64,000 nucleotides of DNA from Marivita lacus (GTDB lineage Bacteria; Pseudomonadota; Alphaproteobacteria; Rhodobacterales; Rhodobacteraceae): positions 808,632 to 872,631 of the forward strand of contig NZ_BMFC01000001.1 in assembly GCF_014637725.1 (NCBI RefSeq), written 5' to 3'. The notes beneath the pieces were generated by a model. That model was not told the DNA's origin, did not search any database, and was given only the letters and a program-made list of their open reading frames with translations. Shown here piece after piece: positions 46,498-56,030 of this stretch. A program made the translations under genes and the position numbers. Within the stretch, counting starts at the first letter, position 1, and each line of letters starts with the position of its first letter.

Positions 46498-48615
46498 ATG
46501 TCAAAAAATGAAGAAGACGAAGACGGAGGACGCCTCCGTTCGTTTGATGGGATTGCAGACAATGCTCTGTCTTTCATCTGCTTTGCGATCGCGGTCGCGC
46601 ATATCTATGTGGCCTTTGATCCGGTTCTGTCCGAACTTCAACGCAACGCGTTTCACTTTGCGGGCTTCGCCATGCTCGCGGCCCTGCTTTACCCGATGTG
46701 GCGTGGGGGGACCGGCAACGCAGCACCGCTGGCGATTGACTTCGCGCTTGGATTTGCGGTGGCGGTATCGGCAGTCTGGCTGGCGCAGGCCGAAAACGCG
46801 ATCTACGACCGGGGCGTCAAGTTCGCGACCACGGATTGGATCGCGGCAAGCATCTGCATCATCGGCGCGATCGAACTGACGCGGCGTGTCGCCGGAATCG
46901 TCATTCCCATCCTCATCATACTGTCTCTGACCTACGTGGCCTATTGGGGCCGCTTCGTCGGGGGCGTATTCTCTTTCCCGGGCCTGAGTCCTGAAACCGT
47001 GGCGTTTCGGTCGATCTATGGCGATGATGCCATGTTCGGGACAATCGCGCGCATCTCGTCCACCTATGTCTTCCTGTTCATCATATTCGGAGCCTTTCTG
47101 CTGCGCTCCGGTGCTGGGGAGTTCGTGATCAACATGGCCCGCGCTGTTGCGGGCAAGCTGGTCGGCGGCCCCGGCATCGTTGCAGTGATCGCCTCTGGTT
47201 TGACGGGCACGATTTCAGGCTCTGCCGTGGCCAATACGGCGTCGACCGGTGTGATCACCATCCCGCTGATGAAACGCGCGGGATTTGCCCCGAAATTCGC
47301 GGGCGGTGTCGAGGCCGCTGCCTCTACAGGTGGGCAGTTGATGCCGCCGATCATGGGCGCGGGTGCCTTCGTCATGGCGAGCTTTACGCAGATTCCCTAC
47401 GAAACCATCGTCGCGGTCGCAGCCTTGCCTGCGCTTTTGTACTTTCTTTCGGTCGCATTCTTTGTCCGCATCGAGGCGCGCCGCAACAATCTGCAGCCGA
47501 TCCCGGACGAAGGCCAGACACTCGGCTCTGCCTTCAAGCAAGGAGGTGCCAGTTTCATCATCCCGATCTGCACGCTGATCGGCCTTTTGGTTGTGGGCTA
47601 CACGCCCACCTATGCGGCGGTTTTCGGAATCCTCGCGGTGATCGCGTCAAGCTGGCTGACCAAGAATCCCATGGGACCGAAAGCCGTTTTCGAGGCCTTT
47701 GTGATGGGCTCCAAGGGCATGGTTTTGACCGCAGTCCTGCTGTGTTCGGTTGGTTTGGTCGTGAATGTGATCGCAACCGCAGGTATCGGCAACACCTTCA
47801 GCCTGATGATCACAAGCTGGGCTGGCGGGAATATCCTGATCGCGCTGATCCTGATTGCACTTGCGAGCCTCGTTCTGGGCATGGGCCTGCCTGTGACCGC
47901 TGCCTATATCGTGCTGGCAACTCTGTCTGCTCCGGCGCTGTCGGGCATGATCAGCGACCAGTTCGTGATCACGCAACTGGCGGCGGGCACATTGCCCGAA
48001 GCGGCGAAGGCCGTGCTCATGTTCGGTGTGCCAGAGCAGATCGAACTGCTCAGTCGCGAACTGACCCGCGATGAGGCGTCCGGCCTGATCCGGTCGCTGC
48101 CGCTTGAGATCGCGGCGCCTGTGCGCGATCTTGTTGTGCCGCCGGCAGTTGCCACAAGCGCGCTGCTGTCTGCGCATATGATCATCTTCTGGCTGTCGCA
48201 GGACAGCAATGTGACACCGCCCGTGGCCCTCGCCGCGTTCACTGCAGCGGCCATCGCCAAGGCACCTGCGATGGCGACGGGTGTCGCAAGTTGGAAGCTG
48301 GCCAAAGGTCTCTACATCATCCCGGTTCTGTTCGCCTACACGCCGTTCCTGTCCGGGGACTGGCCCGCCATGATCCAGGTGTTCTGCTTTGGTGTGGTCG
48401 GGGTCTACGCATTGGCGGGTGCGTTGCAGGGATGCATGGAGAAGCCGTTGGGAATTGTCATGCGTGCCCTGAGTCTTCTTGCCGGGATCGCGACGTTGTG
48501 GCCGGAAATGGTTTTCGTGAACATCGCCGGTGCAATCGCCGCCTTCGGGATACTGGCCATCAACATTCGGTTCGGAAGGACGCCGCCTGTCACAACCGCA
48601 CCTGCAACCGCCTGA
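46498..48615 (+). CDS. TRAP transporter fused permease (TAXI type), system 2
   Basis: This 705-residue fused 4TM + 12TM permease begins MSKNEEDEDGGRLRSFDG. The large-subunit signatures are ASGLTGTISGSAVANTASTGVITIPLMKR, EAAASTGGQLMPPIMGAGAFVMAS and LGMGLPVTAAYIVLA. It partners the preceding binding protein. It differs from the system 1 permease by a longer loop near residues 495-560 containing PEQIELLSRELTRDEA. A TTG four codons upstream is an alternative start. Confidence 0.93.
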   Translation: MSKNEEDEDGGRLRSFDGIADNALSFICFAIAVAHIYVAFDPVLSELQRNAFHFAGFAMLAALLYPMWRGGTGNAAPLAIDFALGFAVAVSAVWLAQAENAIYDRGVKFATTDWIAASICIIGAIELTRRVAGIVIPILIILSLTYVAYWGRFVGGVFSFPGLSPETVAFRSIYGDDAMFGTIARISSTYVFLFIIFGAFLLRSGAGEFVINMARAVAGKLVGGPGIVAVIASGLTGTISGSAVANTASTGVITIPLMKRAGFAPKFAGGVEAAASTGGQLMPPIMGAGAFVMASFTQIPYETIVAVAALPALLYFLSVAFFVRIEARRNNLQPIPDEGQTLGSAFKQGGASFIIPICTLIGLLVVGYTPTYAAVFGILAVIASSWLTKNPMGPKAVFEAFVMGSKGMVLTAVLLCSVGLVVNVIATAGIGNTFSLMITSWAGGNILIALILIALASLVLGMGLPVTAAYIVLATLSAPALSGMISDQFVITQLAAGTLPEAAKAVLMFGVPEQIELLSRELTRDEASGLIRSLPLEIAAPVRDLVVPPAVATSALLSAHMIIFWLSQDSNVTPPVALAAFTAAAIAKAPAMATGVASWKLAKGLYIIPVLFAYTPFLSGDWPAMIQVFCFGVVGVYALAGALQGCMEKPLGIVMRALSLLAGIATLWPEMVFVNIAGAIAAFGILAINIRFGRTPPVTTAPATA

Positions 48616-48630
48616 AAAAATTCGGCTTCG

Positions 48631-48816
48631 TCAGGAATAGGCGCAATCCGGTCCGCGATTCAGGGGCGTGTCGATGGTGATCTCTGTCGGGATCCAGTCA
48701 AAGATCGCCAGCGCATTGCCGCTGTCGAACCCGACATAAAGCGTTCCAGTCTCGGGCTGCAAAGCGACGCCTTTTGAAATACATCCATCTGGAATACACT
48801 CTGCTCCCGTGCCATC
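48631..48816 (-). pseudogene. Possible 3' remnant of an unknown gene
   Basis: Reading the minus strand toward 48631, a frame encodes CISKGVALQPETGTLYVG, then SGNALAIFDWIPTEITIDTP and ends RGPDCAYS. This has normal protein-like composition, unlike an antisense shadow, but its upstream continuation runs antisense through the DadA-like gene and no start is supported. It may be the leftover end of a deleted gene. Confidence 0.35.
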
Positions 48817-48864
48817 TTGCCCCGACGCCGCATGAATCCCGTCGGCGTGAACAGGGTGTTCTCC

Positions 48865-50106
48865 ATGACCAAGCATGTCATCGTGATCGGTGCAGGTATC
48901 GTCGGTGTGTCGACCGCCATCTGGCTGCGGCGTTTCGGGCAGGAGGTGACGCTTGTCGACCGGGACGGGCCGGGGCAGGGCACATCCTATGGAAACGCAG
49001 GGCTTCTGGCAGCCTGCGCGATGGTGCCGGTGACGACCCCGGGGCTGATCACCAAGGCCCCGAAGATGCTGCTTGATCCCGACTCGCCTCTCTTTCTGCG
49101 CTGGTCCTATCTGCCAAAGATCGCGCCGTGGCTTGTGCGCTACCTCAAGCACGCCAATGACCGCGACACGCGACGGATCGCGTCTGATCTGACCGATATC
49201 ACCGCCGATACCGTGGACCAGCACTATGCCCTGACCGAAGGATTGGCCGCGCGTGACTACCTGTGCAAAAGTGACTACGTGTTTGCATACGGAACGCGAG
49301 CCGAATTCGAAAAGGACCGTTACTCCTGGGACCTGCGCCGCGAGCACGGGTTCGTACCGACCCTGATCGAAGGCGCTGCGGTTCAGGAGTTCGATCCAAG
49401 CTTCGGCACCGGGATCACCTGTCTTGCCGTCGTCAAGGATCACGGGTTCGTCACCGACCCGGGTGGCTATGTTGCGGCCCTTGCACGGGAATTCGAACAG
49501 ACAGGTGGTCGCATCATCAGGGCCACGGTCGACGATATCGAGGCAATCGACGGTACCGCGCCACGGCTGATCACGTCCGTGGGTTCGCTTGAGGCCGACG
49601 CGGTGGTCATTGCCTCTGGCGCATGGTCCAAATCGTTGATGACCAGGCTTGGGCTGAATATCCCGCTGGAAAGCGAACGTGGGTATCACATCGTCATGAC
49701 GAATGCGTCCGGTGGCCCGCGGGCGCCTTCAATGATTTCGTCGGGCAAGTTTGTGGCAACGCCGATGCGGGCAGGATTGCGGTGTGCGGGTATCGTCGAA
49801 CTTGGCGGGCTCGAGGCCGGTCCGTCCGATGCGCCTTTCGCCCTGCTGCACCGCAAGATCTCAGAGGCGTTCCCGGCGCTGGAGTTCGAGCGTGAAGAGA
49901 CATGGATGGGGCACCGCCCAGCCACGACCGACAGTCTGCCCTTGATCGGAGAGGTGCGCAAAACCGGCGTCTACACGGCGTTCGGGCATCAGCATGTCGG
50001 GCTTACGGCCGGACCGAAAACCGGACGCCTCGTGGCTGGTCTGATCGCGGATCAACCAAGCAACCTGAACCTGACACCGTTTTCTCCGCATCGTTTCGGT
50101 GCTTGA
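48865..50106 (+). CDS. D-amino acid dehydrogenase-like FAD oxidoreductase
   Basis: This 413-residue DAO-family flavoprotein begins MTKHVIVIGAGIVGVSTAIWLRRFGQEVTLVDRD, the Rossmann GxGxxG plus the acidic end of strand 2. The DadA-type segment GQGTSYGNAGLLAACAMVPVTTPG follows. The C-terminal FAD segment is TGVYTAFGHQHVGLTAGPKTGRLVAGLI. It oxidises D-amino acids or a similar amine to the keto acid, passing electrons to the quinone pool. The ATG at 48865 is chosen because homology starts there, although the frame is open to 48817. Placement after TAXI system 2 suggests that system may import an amino acid. Confidence 0.88.
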   Translation: MTKHVIVIGAGIVGVSTAIWLRRFGQEVTLVDRDGPGQGTSYGNAGLLAACAMVPVTTPGLITKAPKMLLDPDSPLFLRWSYLPKIAPWLVRYLKHANDRDTRRIASDLTDITADTVDQHYALTEGLAARDYLCKSDYVFAYGTRAEFEKDRYSWDLRREHGFVPTLIEGAAVQEFDPSFGTGITCLAVVKDHGFVTDPGGYVAALAREFEQTGGRIIRATVDDIEAIDGTAPRLITSVGSLEADAVVIASGAWSKSLMTRLGLNIPLESERGYHIVMTNASGGPRAPSMISSGKFVATPMRAGLRCAGIVELGGLEAGPSDAPFALLHRKISEAFPALEFEREETWMGHRPATTDSLPLIGEVRKTGVYTAFGHQHVGLTAGPKTGRLVAGLIADQPSNLNLTPFSPHRFGA

Positions 50107-50140
50107 CGGGGCAGCATCGAAACGCCTCGATTTTTAAGTG

Positions 50141-50155
50141 TTAAGCCAAGGTTTA
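50141..50155 (+). promoter_or_regulatory. CtrA-like site upstream of motB
   Basis: TTAA-GCCAAGG-TTTA differs by one base from the CtrA consensus TTAA-N7-TTAA. It lies 45 bp before the motB ATG. CtrA controls flagellar genes in several Rhodobacterales. Confidence 0.45.
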
Positions 50156-50199
50156 CATCCACCTGCTACGCCATGACTTGGGTGTAAGGAGAGTAGGGT

Positions 50200-51003
50200 A
50201 TGGCGACCGACAGAAATGTCGCGCCAGTCATCATCAAAAGAAAGAAGATAATCGTTGCTGGCGGGCACCATGGGGGTGCCTGGAAAGTCGCTTATGCAGA
50301 CTTTGTCACGGCGATGATGGCCTTCTTCATGTTGATGTGGCTGTTGAACGCGACAACCGAGAAACAACGCAAGGGCATCGCGGATTATTTCAGCCCAACG
50401 GCTCCGATCAGCCGCTTGTCAAGCGGATCGGACGGGCTGTTCATGGGCGACAGCGTATTTGCCGCTGACGTTTTGCCCCGCATGGGCGTGGGCGCAAGTT
50501 CATTGCAGGACACCACCAGCGACGGTTCCGAAGACAATGCCCAAGACAGCGCGTTCAAGGAAGTGCAGGACGTTCTTCTGGGCCTGAGCGGGGAAAGCAT
50601 GCTGGAAGACCAATGGCTGCGCCACGTGGTCACCCGGGTCACCGATGAAGGGCTGGTTCTGGAATTCTTCGATGCCGAGGACGATCCGCTCTTCACCGAT
50701 GGCGCCAAGCCGACGAAACTGACGCACGAGATCGCCTTTGCCGTTCGGGAAGCCAGCAAGCTTCTGAACAACCAAATTGCGATACAGGGTCATGTCGCCA
50801 AGGTTCCGGTTGTCCAGATCAACGATCCTGCATGGGATTGGTCCGCCGATCGCGCCTTTGCCTTTTCCGAACTCCTGATCGGTTACGGAATGGATGCGCA
50901 CCGGGTGAAGCGCCTGACCGCCTATGGCGATCGTGAACCCGTCGTCGAAAACCTCATGTCCGCGCGCAACAACAGGATCGAACTGATCTTCCTGCGGTAC
51001 TGA
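50200..51003 (+). CDS. motB: Flagellar motor stator protein MotB
   Basis: This 267-residue inner-membrane stator subunit has an N-terminal basic cytoplasmic tail, then a single membrane helix beginning VAYADFVTAMMAFFMLMWLL, with the proton-carrying Asp34. The periplasmic linker contains a plug-like region and the OmpA-like peptidoglycan-binding domain lies at about residues 130-265 (AIQGHVAKVP, WDWSADRAFAFSELLIGYGMDAHRVKRLTAYGDREP). AAGGAG precedes the ATG. It works with MotA, encoded 5 kb downstream in the same cluster. Confidence 0.95.
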   Translation: MATDRNVAPVIIKRKKIIVAGGHHGGAWKVAYADFVTAMMAFFMLMWLLNATTEKQRKGIADYFSPTAPISRLSSGSDGLFMGDSVFAADVLPRMGVGASSLQDTTSDGSEDNAQDSAFKEVQDVLLGLSGESMLEDQWLRHVVTRVTDEGLVLEFFDAEDDPLFTDGAKPTKLTHEIAFAVREASKLLNNQIAIQGHVAKVPVVQINDPAWDWSADRAFAFSELLIGYGMDAHRVKRLTAYGDREPVVENLMSARNNRIELIFLRY

Positions 51004-51037
51004 CGACTGCACGGGAAACTAGATCAAGTTTTATCCG

Positions 51038-51052
51038 TTAGGTCCGCGTTAA
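51038..51052 (+). promoter_or_regulatory. CtrA-like site upstream of flgE
   Basis: TTAG-GTCCGCG-TTAA differs by one base from TTAA-N7-TTAA and lies 55 bp before flgE. It is the second such site in the flagellar cluster. Confidence 0.45.
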
Positions 51053-51107
51053 AGCGCACGCCTTACTGCTGTGAAGAGCACAAGCCATCACACCAGAAAG
51101 GCGTTTC

Positions 51108-52409
51108 ATGTCGATTTCTTCTTCTCTCAGCGCGGGCGTTGTTGGTCTCGCGTCCCATGCGACACGTCTGGCGACGATTTCCGACAATATCGCCAATTCA
51201 CAAACACCCGGATACAAACGGGTCGAGGCGAATTTTCACTCGATGGTCGTGACCTCGGGCGGCGGCACCTACACTGCCGGGGGCGTCCGCACGACCACGC
51301 AGCGCTACATTGATCAGGACAGCGCGATCACCACGACATCGAACTCCACTGACCTCGCCGTCAGCGGACGCGGCTTCCTACCGGTTGCCCAGGCGACAGA
51401 GGTTCTTTCCGGGTCGGAAACGCCACAAATGTTCCTGACGACAACCGGCTCATTCCGTACGGATGCAAACGGGTACCTGCGCACGGCATCGGGTCAGATC
51501 CTTCTTGGATGGCCCGCAAACCTAGATGGCACGATCCCCAACTATCCCCGTGCGACAAGTGAGGCGCTGGAACCCGTGCGCATCAATGTCAACCAGTTCA
51601 GTGGCGAACCGACCACTCGTATCGAATTGGGAATCAACCTGCCGGCAACGGAGACCGAAGCGGGCGCATTGGGTGATCCGCTGACTCAGTCGATCGAATA
51701 TTATGACAACCTCGGTCGCGCCGAAACGCTCGAGTTTACCTTCACTCCGGTTGTGCCAACCGCTGGAACCTCCAACCAATGGCGCCTTGAAATCGTCGAC
51801 GGTGCTGATCCCGCAACGGTCATCGGTCAATACGACCTCGAGTTCGACGATGCGCGTACTCTTGGTGGCACGTTGCTCAGTGTCGATGACGTGACCGGCG
51901 GACCCTATGATTCTGCAACTGGCATTCTGACCATCACGGCACCCAGTGGACCTATCGACATCAATATCGGACGCCTCGGATTGAACGAGGGGCTTTCACA
52001 GCTTTCCGATATCTTTGCCCCGTTCAACATCAGCCGGGACGGTGCCCCGGTGGGCAAGGTGACCTCGGTCGAAGTGGATGAAACTGGCCTCGTCAATGCG
52101 TTTTACGACACCGGCACGACACGAACCTTGTACCAGGTTCCGTTGGTGGACATTCCCAATCCCAACGGAATGGCTGCAGCGGGCAGCCAGCTTTATATGC
52201 CCACACCGGAAAGCGGGAGTTTCTTTCTCTGGGATGCGGGCAACGGATCGACAGGTGATATCCTGTCCTTCGCACTCGAGGAATCTGCGACCGATATCGC
52301 CAATGAACTGACCGAGCTGATCCGGACCCAGCGGGCCTATTCCTCCAATGCCAAGGTGATCCAGACCGTTGATGAAATGCTGCAGGAAGCAACGAACATC
52401 AAACGCTGA
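51108..52409 (+). CDS. flgE: Flagellar hook protein FlgE
   Basis: This 433-residue protein polymerises into the hook. The N-terminal rod domain reads SLSAGVVGLASHATRLATISDNIANSQTPGYKR (the DNIANxxTxGYK signature). The D1/D2 insertion covers the middle. The C-terminal FlgE/FlgG-type helix ends NELTELIRTQRAYSSNAKVIQTVDEMLQEATNIKR. It has no Sec signal because it is exported by the flagellar type III system. It is followed 26 bp later by flgK. Confidence 0.95.
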   Translation: MSISSSLSAGVVGLASHATRLATISDNIANSQTPGYKRVEANFHSMVVTSGGGTYTAGGVRTTTQRYIDQDSAITTTSNSTDLAVSGRGFLPVAQATEVLSGSETPQMFLTTTGSFRTDANGYLRTASGQILLGWPANLDGTIPNYPRATSEALEPVRINVNQFSGEPTTRIELGINLPATETEAGALGDPLTQSIEYYDNLGRAETLEFTFTPVVPTAGTSNQWRLEIVDGADPATVIGQYDLEFDDARTLGGTLLSVDDVTGGPYDSATGILTITAPSGPIDINIGRLGLNEGLSQLSDIFAPFNISRDGAPVGKVTSVEVDETGLVNAFYDTGTTRTLYQVPLVDIPNPNGMAAAGSQLYMPTPESGSFFLWDAGNGSTGDILSFALEESATDIANELTELIRTQRAYSSNAKVIQTVDEMLQEATNIKR

Positions 52410-52435
52410 TCCCCTGAACATTTAAGGACATAGCC

Positions 52436-53884
52436 ATGAGTCTCTCTGGTGCTCTCTCAAACGCCCTGAGCGGTCTTTCCGCAAACGCCCGCGGTACGAC
52501 CGTCATTGCCTCGAACATCGCCAATGCACTGAACGAAACCTACGGGCGACGTGAAACATCTCTGTCGACCAACGCGACGCAGTCGTCTGGTGGCGTGATC
52601 GTGGCCCAGGTTACGCGGCACGCCGATCCGATCCGGGCCCATCAAAAGCGCATGGCCTTGGCGGACGCGTCCGCGACCTCTGCACAATCGAGATTCCACT
52701 CGGATCTCGAACAGTTGGTCGGCAGCGTCGATACACAGGGGTCGGTCGCCGAAAAGCTGACGCGCCTGGAAACCGCGCTGTTGTCCGCCGCATCTGACCC
52801 GTCCTCGGAAACGCGTCTGCGAAACATTTCCTTTGCAGCCGAGAATTTCGCCTCGGGTCTGCGCGATGCCAGTGCGGGTGTCGACGGATTGCGCGCACGG
52901 GCCGACGCCAACATCGCCAGTACCGTTGACCAACTGAACGCCGGACTGTCTCAGCTTGAACGCCTCAATGCCCAGATCATGAGTGCCAAACATCTCGGAC
53001 AAGACGCACATGGGCTGATGGATCGGCGCGATGCAACGCTCGATTCGCTTGCAGAAATCGTTCCGCTCCACGTGGTGGAACGTGACAGTGGCGTCATTGC
53101 CGTGTTCACAACGCAGGGCCGCACCCTTCTGGATGAAAAGGCGGCAACCTTTAACTTTGACCCCACATCAACGATCCTGCCGCATATGACGGCCGATAAC
53201 GGTCTTCTGTCCACACTCCGACTGGATGGAAAAAGTGTCGATATTCCCGGATCGGGGATGATGAACGGCGGATCGCTCGAAGCGCATTTTAACCTGCGCG
53301 ATGTCAGCGCTCCGTTGGTGCAGCGCCGACTTGACGCGATTGCACGCGACGCCGTTGACCGGTTCGGACCGGGAGGGCCAGACACGACGCTGGCCCCAGG
53401 TGATTCTGGTGTCTTCACGGATGGGGGCATGCCGTTTTCTGCCACTGCAGAGGTCGGACTTGCAGGCCGCATCACTCTGAACTCGATGCTGAGCATTTCG
53501 ACCACCGATCCGTGGCGCTGGCGGGATGGCATCAATGCCCTCGGAGAGGGTGACGCCGGTCAGGCCGATCTGCTCTTGAGACTGCGCAGTCAAATGACCG
53601 CCGCTCAGGCACCCGGTTCCTCTATTTTGGGATCTGGGCCGCGCTCTTTGGTCGATCACATCCAGGCGCTCTCCAATGATGTCGCAGCAAACCGAGTGCG
53701 TTTCAGTGATTCCGAAACTGCGGCTTCAGCGCATCTGAATGATGTTCGCCAGGCAAGTGCAGCCGACGGGGTCAATACGGACCAGGAACTGCAAAAGCTG
53801 ATCGAGCTTGAAAAATCCTATGCCGCCAATGCGCGTGTCGTTCAGGTCGTGGACGACATGCTGTCAGAACTTCTCAGAATTTGA
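52436..53884 (+). CDS. flgK: Flagellar hook-associated protein 1 FlgK
   Basis: The 482-residue hook-filament junction protein begins SLSGALSNALSGLSANARGTTVIASNIANALNETYGRRE. It has a long helical region (about residues 60-200) and the C-terminal helix QELQKLIELEKSYAANARVVQVVDDMLSELLRI, the HAP1 signature. It lies between flgE and flgL in the usual order. The stop lies 11 bases before the flgL ATG. Confidence 0.94.
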   Translation: MSLSGALSNALSGLSANARGTTVIASNIANALNETYGRRETSLSTNATQSSGGVIVAQVTRHADPIRAHQKRMALADASATSAQSRFHSDLEQLVGSVDTQGSVAEKLTRLETALLSAASDPSSETRLRNISFAAENFASGLRDASAGVDGLRARADANIASTVDQLNAGLSQLERLNAQIMSAKHLGQDAHGLMDRRDATLDSLAEIVPLHVVERDSGVIAVFTTQGRTLLDEKAATFNFDPTSTILPHMTADNGLLSTLRLDGKSVDIPGSGMMNGGSLEAHFNLRDVSAPLVQRRLDAIARDAVDRFGPGGPDTTLAPGDSGVFTDGGMPFSATAEVGLAGRITLNSMLSISTTDPWRWRDGINALGEGDAGQADLLLRLRSQMTAAQAPGSSILGSGPRSLVDHIQALSNDVAANRVRFSDSETAASAHLNDVRQASAADGVNTDQELQKLIELEKSYAANARVVQVVDDMLSELLRI

Positions 53885-53895
53885 AGGAAACTATC

Positions 53896-54900
53896 ATGCG
53901 CTCTATCGGCGATCTTGCAACATTCATGCTCTCCAGCCAGTTTCAGGCCCGTCTGCGCATCGCCGCTGATGCGTCGGCACAAGAGGCGACGACCGGTCTG
54001 GCCAAAGACACGGCGCGCCATCTTGGCGGATCGCCCATGGCGGTTTCGCTGCTTGACCGGAAATCCGAATTGCTCGAGCAACACAAACGCGGAATCGCCG
54101 AAGCAGGACTCTTTGCAAGCGCGATGCAATCGGTGCTGGGCAAGATACAGGATCAGACCGGGCAACTCGGAACAAGCCTCTCGCTTGTCTCTCAGCTTCA
54201 GCAGCCGTCAGAGCTGAAGACCCTTTCCGATGCCGCTGCGGCAACAATGATCGACACCGTCAACGCGTTGAATTCCGAGATTGCAGGGCGGTACCTCTTT
54301 TCGGGGTCCGGGACACGCGCAAGGCCATTGCCGAACGGTGAGTCCCTACTTGCCATGCTGAGATCGCAGATTGCTGGCGCGACCAATCCGGGCGATGCGA
54401 TTGCGGCGGTCGAAGCCTGGTTCGACGCACCGGGCGGTCCGTTCGAGAGTTTGGCCTATTCCGGGTCGGAAACCGGGTTTGCGCAACTGCCAATCGGTCC
54501 GGATCAAGCGGTAACACTCGGGCTTCGCGCAGATGGCGAAACGGTGCGGGACATGCTCAAGGCGCTCGGGATCGCTGCACTGGCCTCTGATGCGTCATTG
54601 GGCTTTGGCGTGGTCGATCAGAAAACCTTGCTGGATGAGGGACGCATCGCTTTGTTGCAGGTTGACAGCAGCATAACCGAAGAACGCGCTGGGCTCGGGT
54701 TGATCGAAGCAAGGATCGATACGGCACGCCTTGCGGCGGAGTCCGATCTAAGCCGGATCGCCCTTGACCGGATGTCGCTGGCTGGGGTGGACCAGTTCAA
54801 GGCCGCGTCCGAATTCGAAGCGGCACAACAACAGCTTGAGGTGTTTTACCGCATAGCTGCACGCCAAGGCCGTGTCTCGTTGGCGGAGTATCTGCGATGA
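53896..54900 (+). CDS. flgL: Flagellar hook-associated protein 3 FlgL
   Basis: This 334-residue flagellin-family junction protein begins MRSIGDLATFMLSSQFQARLRIAADASAQEATTGLAKD. It has flagellin-like terminal helices (LQQPSELKTLSDAAAATMIDTVNALNSEIAGRYLFSGS, and the end QFKAASEFEAAQQQLEVFYRIAARQGRVSLAEYL). I prefer the ATG at 53896 with AAGGA upstream to an in-frame TTG at 53881. The stop overlaps flgI by 4 bp. Confidence 0.92.
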   Translation: MRSIGDLATFMLSSQFQARLRIAADASAQEATTGLAKDTARHLGGSPMAVSLLDRKSELLEQHKRGIAEAGLFASAMQSVLGKIQDQTGQLGTSLSLVSQLQQPSELKTLSDAAAATMIDTVNALNSEIAGRYLFSGSGTRARPLPNGESLLAMLRSQIAGATNPGDAIAAVEAWFDAPGGPFESLAYSGSETGFAQLPIGPDQAVTLGLRADGETVRDMLKALGIAALASDASLGFGVVDQKTLLDEGRIALLQVDSSITEERAGLGLIEARIDTARLAAESDLSRIALDRMSLAGVDQFKAASEFEAAQQQLEVFYRIAARQGRVSLAEYLR

Positions 54901-55997
54901 AAGCGTTTCTGGGCGCGATCCTCCTTGTGCTGCTCCCAGGTTTGGCATTGGCACAGGGCGTGCGCCTGAAAGACCTCGCGACCTTCGAAGGTGTCCGGGG
55001 CAACGACCTTGTTGGGTACGGTCTGGTCGTGGGGCTATACGGCACCGGGGATGGGCTCAGGAATTCACCCTTCACGGAAGACATGATGTCGAACATCCTC
55101 GAACGGCTCGGGGTGAACGTCACCGGTGAACAGTTCCGCGCAAAAAACGTGGCTGCAGTGATCGTGACCGGGCAACTGCAACCCTTCGCCCGTGCCGGTG
55201 GCAGGATCGATGTCACCGTGTCTGCGATCGGCGACGCGTCGAGCCTTCGTGGCGGAACGCTTGTGATGACGCCGCTGAACGCTGCGGATGGGCAGATATA
55301 TGCAGTCGCACAAGGATCGATCATCGCCGGAGGTGTTGCTGCCGAAGGTGATGCGGCACGTACTGTTCAAGGTGTGCCGACCGCCGGGAGCATTCCTTCT
55401 GGGGCGATCGTCGAACGCGAAGTGTCTTTTGATTTCAGCCAGATGCAGAATTTGACAGTGGCATTGAAGAGCCCTGATTTTTCGACGGCCTTCCGGGTTG
55501 AGAGGGCCATAAACTTGGCGGTTGGCGCGTCCATTGCGACCATGAGCGATTCCGGAACCATCTCTGTCGATCTTGGTGGTTCGGGTCAGCGATCACCGTC
55601 CCACCTTCTGGCGCAGATCGAAAATCTGCGGATCGAGCCCGACACATTGGCCCGCGTCGTGGTCGACCAGCGCTCGGGAACGATTGTTATCAGCGAAAAC
55701 GTACGCGTCTCGCGGGTGGCTGTATCAAAGGGAAACCTGACCCTGACGGTTCAGGAACAGCCCATCGTGGTGCAACCAAACCCCTTTGCAGAAGGCGAAA
55801 CGGTGGTTGTTCCGCGCACGGCCGCGCAGATCGAAAACGCTCCGGCTGTATCTCTTGCGGAGGTGCCGGGAAGCACAACGCTTTCGGACGTCATCACCGG
55901 CTTGAATGCTCTGGGCATTACTCCGAACGACCTGATCGACATTCTGAAAACGATCAAGGCTGCTGGAGCGCTGCATGCAGAATTCGTCGTGATGTGA
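54897..55997 (+). CDS. flgI: Flagellar P-ring protein FlgI
   Basis: This 366-residue periplasmic protein forms the P ring around the rod in the peptidoglycan layer. It begins MKAFLGAILLVLLPGLALAQG, a Sec signal peptide. The family core follows, VRLKDLATFEGVRGNDLVGYGLVVGLYGTGDGLRNSPFTEDMMSNILERLGV, and the end is LSDVITGLNALGITPNDLIDILKTIKAAGALHAEFVVM. All landmarks of full-length FlgI are present. It is coupled to flgL by an ATGA overlap. Confidence 0.96.
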   Translation: MKAFLGAILLVLLPGLALAQGVRLKDLATFEGVRGNDLVGYGLVVGLYGTGDGLRNSPFTEDMMSNILERLGVNVTGEQFRAKNVAAVIVTGQLQPFARAGGRIDVTVSAIGDASSLRGGTLVMTPLNAADGQIYAVAQGSIIAGGVAAEGDAARTVQGVPTAGSIPSGAIVEREVSFDFSQMQNLTVALKSPDFSTAFRVERAINLAVGASIATMSDSGTISVDLGGSGQRSPSHLLAQIENLRIEPDTLARVVVDQRSGTIVISENVRVSRVAVSKGNLTLTVQEQPIVVQPNPFAEGETVVVPRTAAQIENAPAVSLAEVPGSTTLSDVITGLNALGITPNDLIDILKTIKAAGALHAEFVVM

Positions 55998-56030
55998 ACA
56001 CGACCCGAACAAGGGAAAGGACATGGGCGA

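Noticed and set aside
48631-49689. Minus-strand frame of 352 codons
   Set aside because: Most of it is the antisense shadow of the DadA-like gene; only its last 60 or so codons look protein-like and are listed as a remnant.
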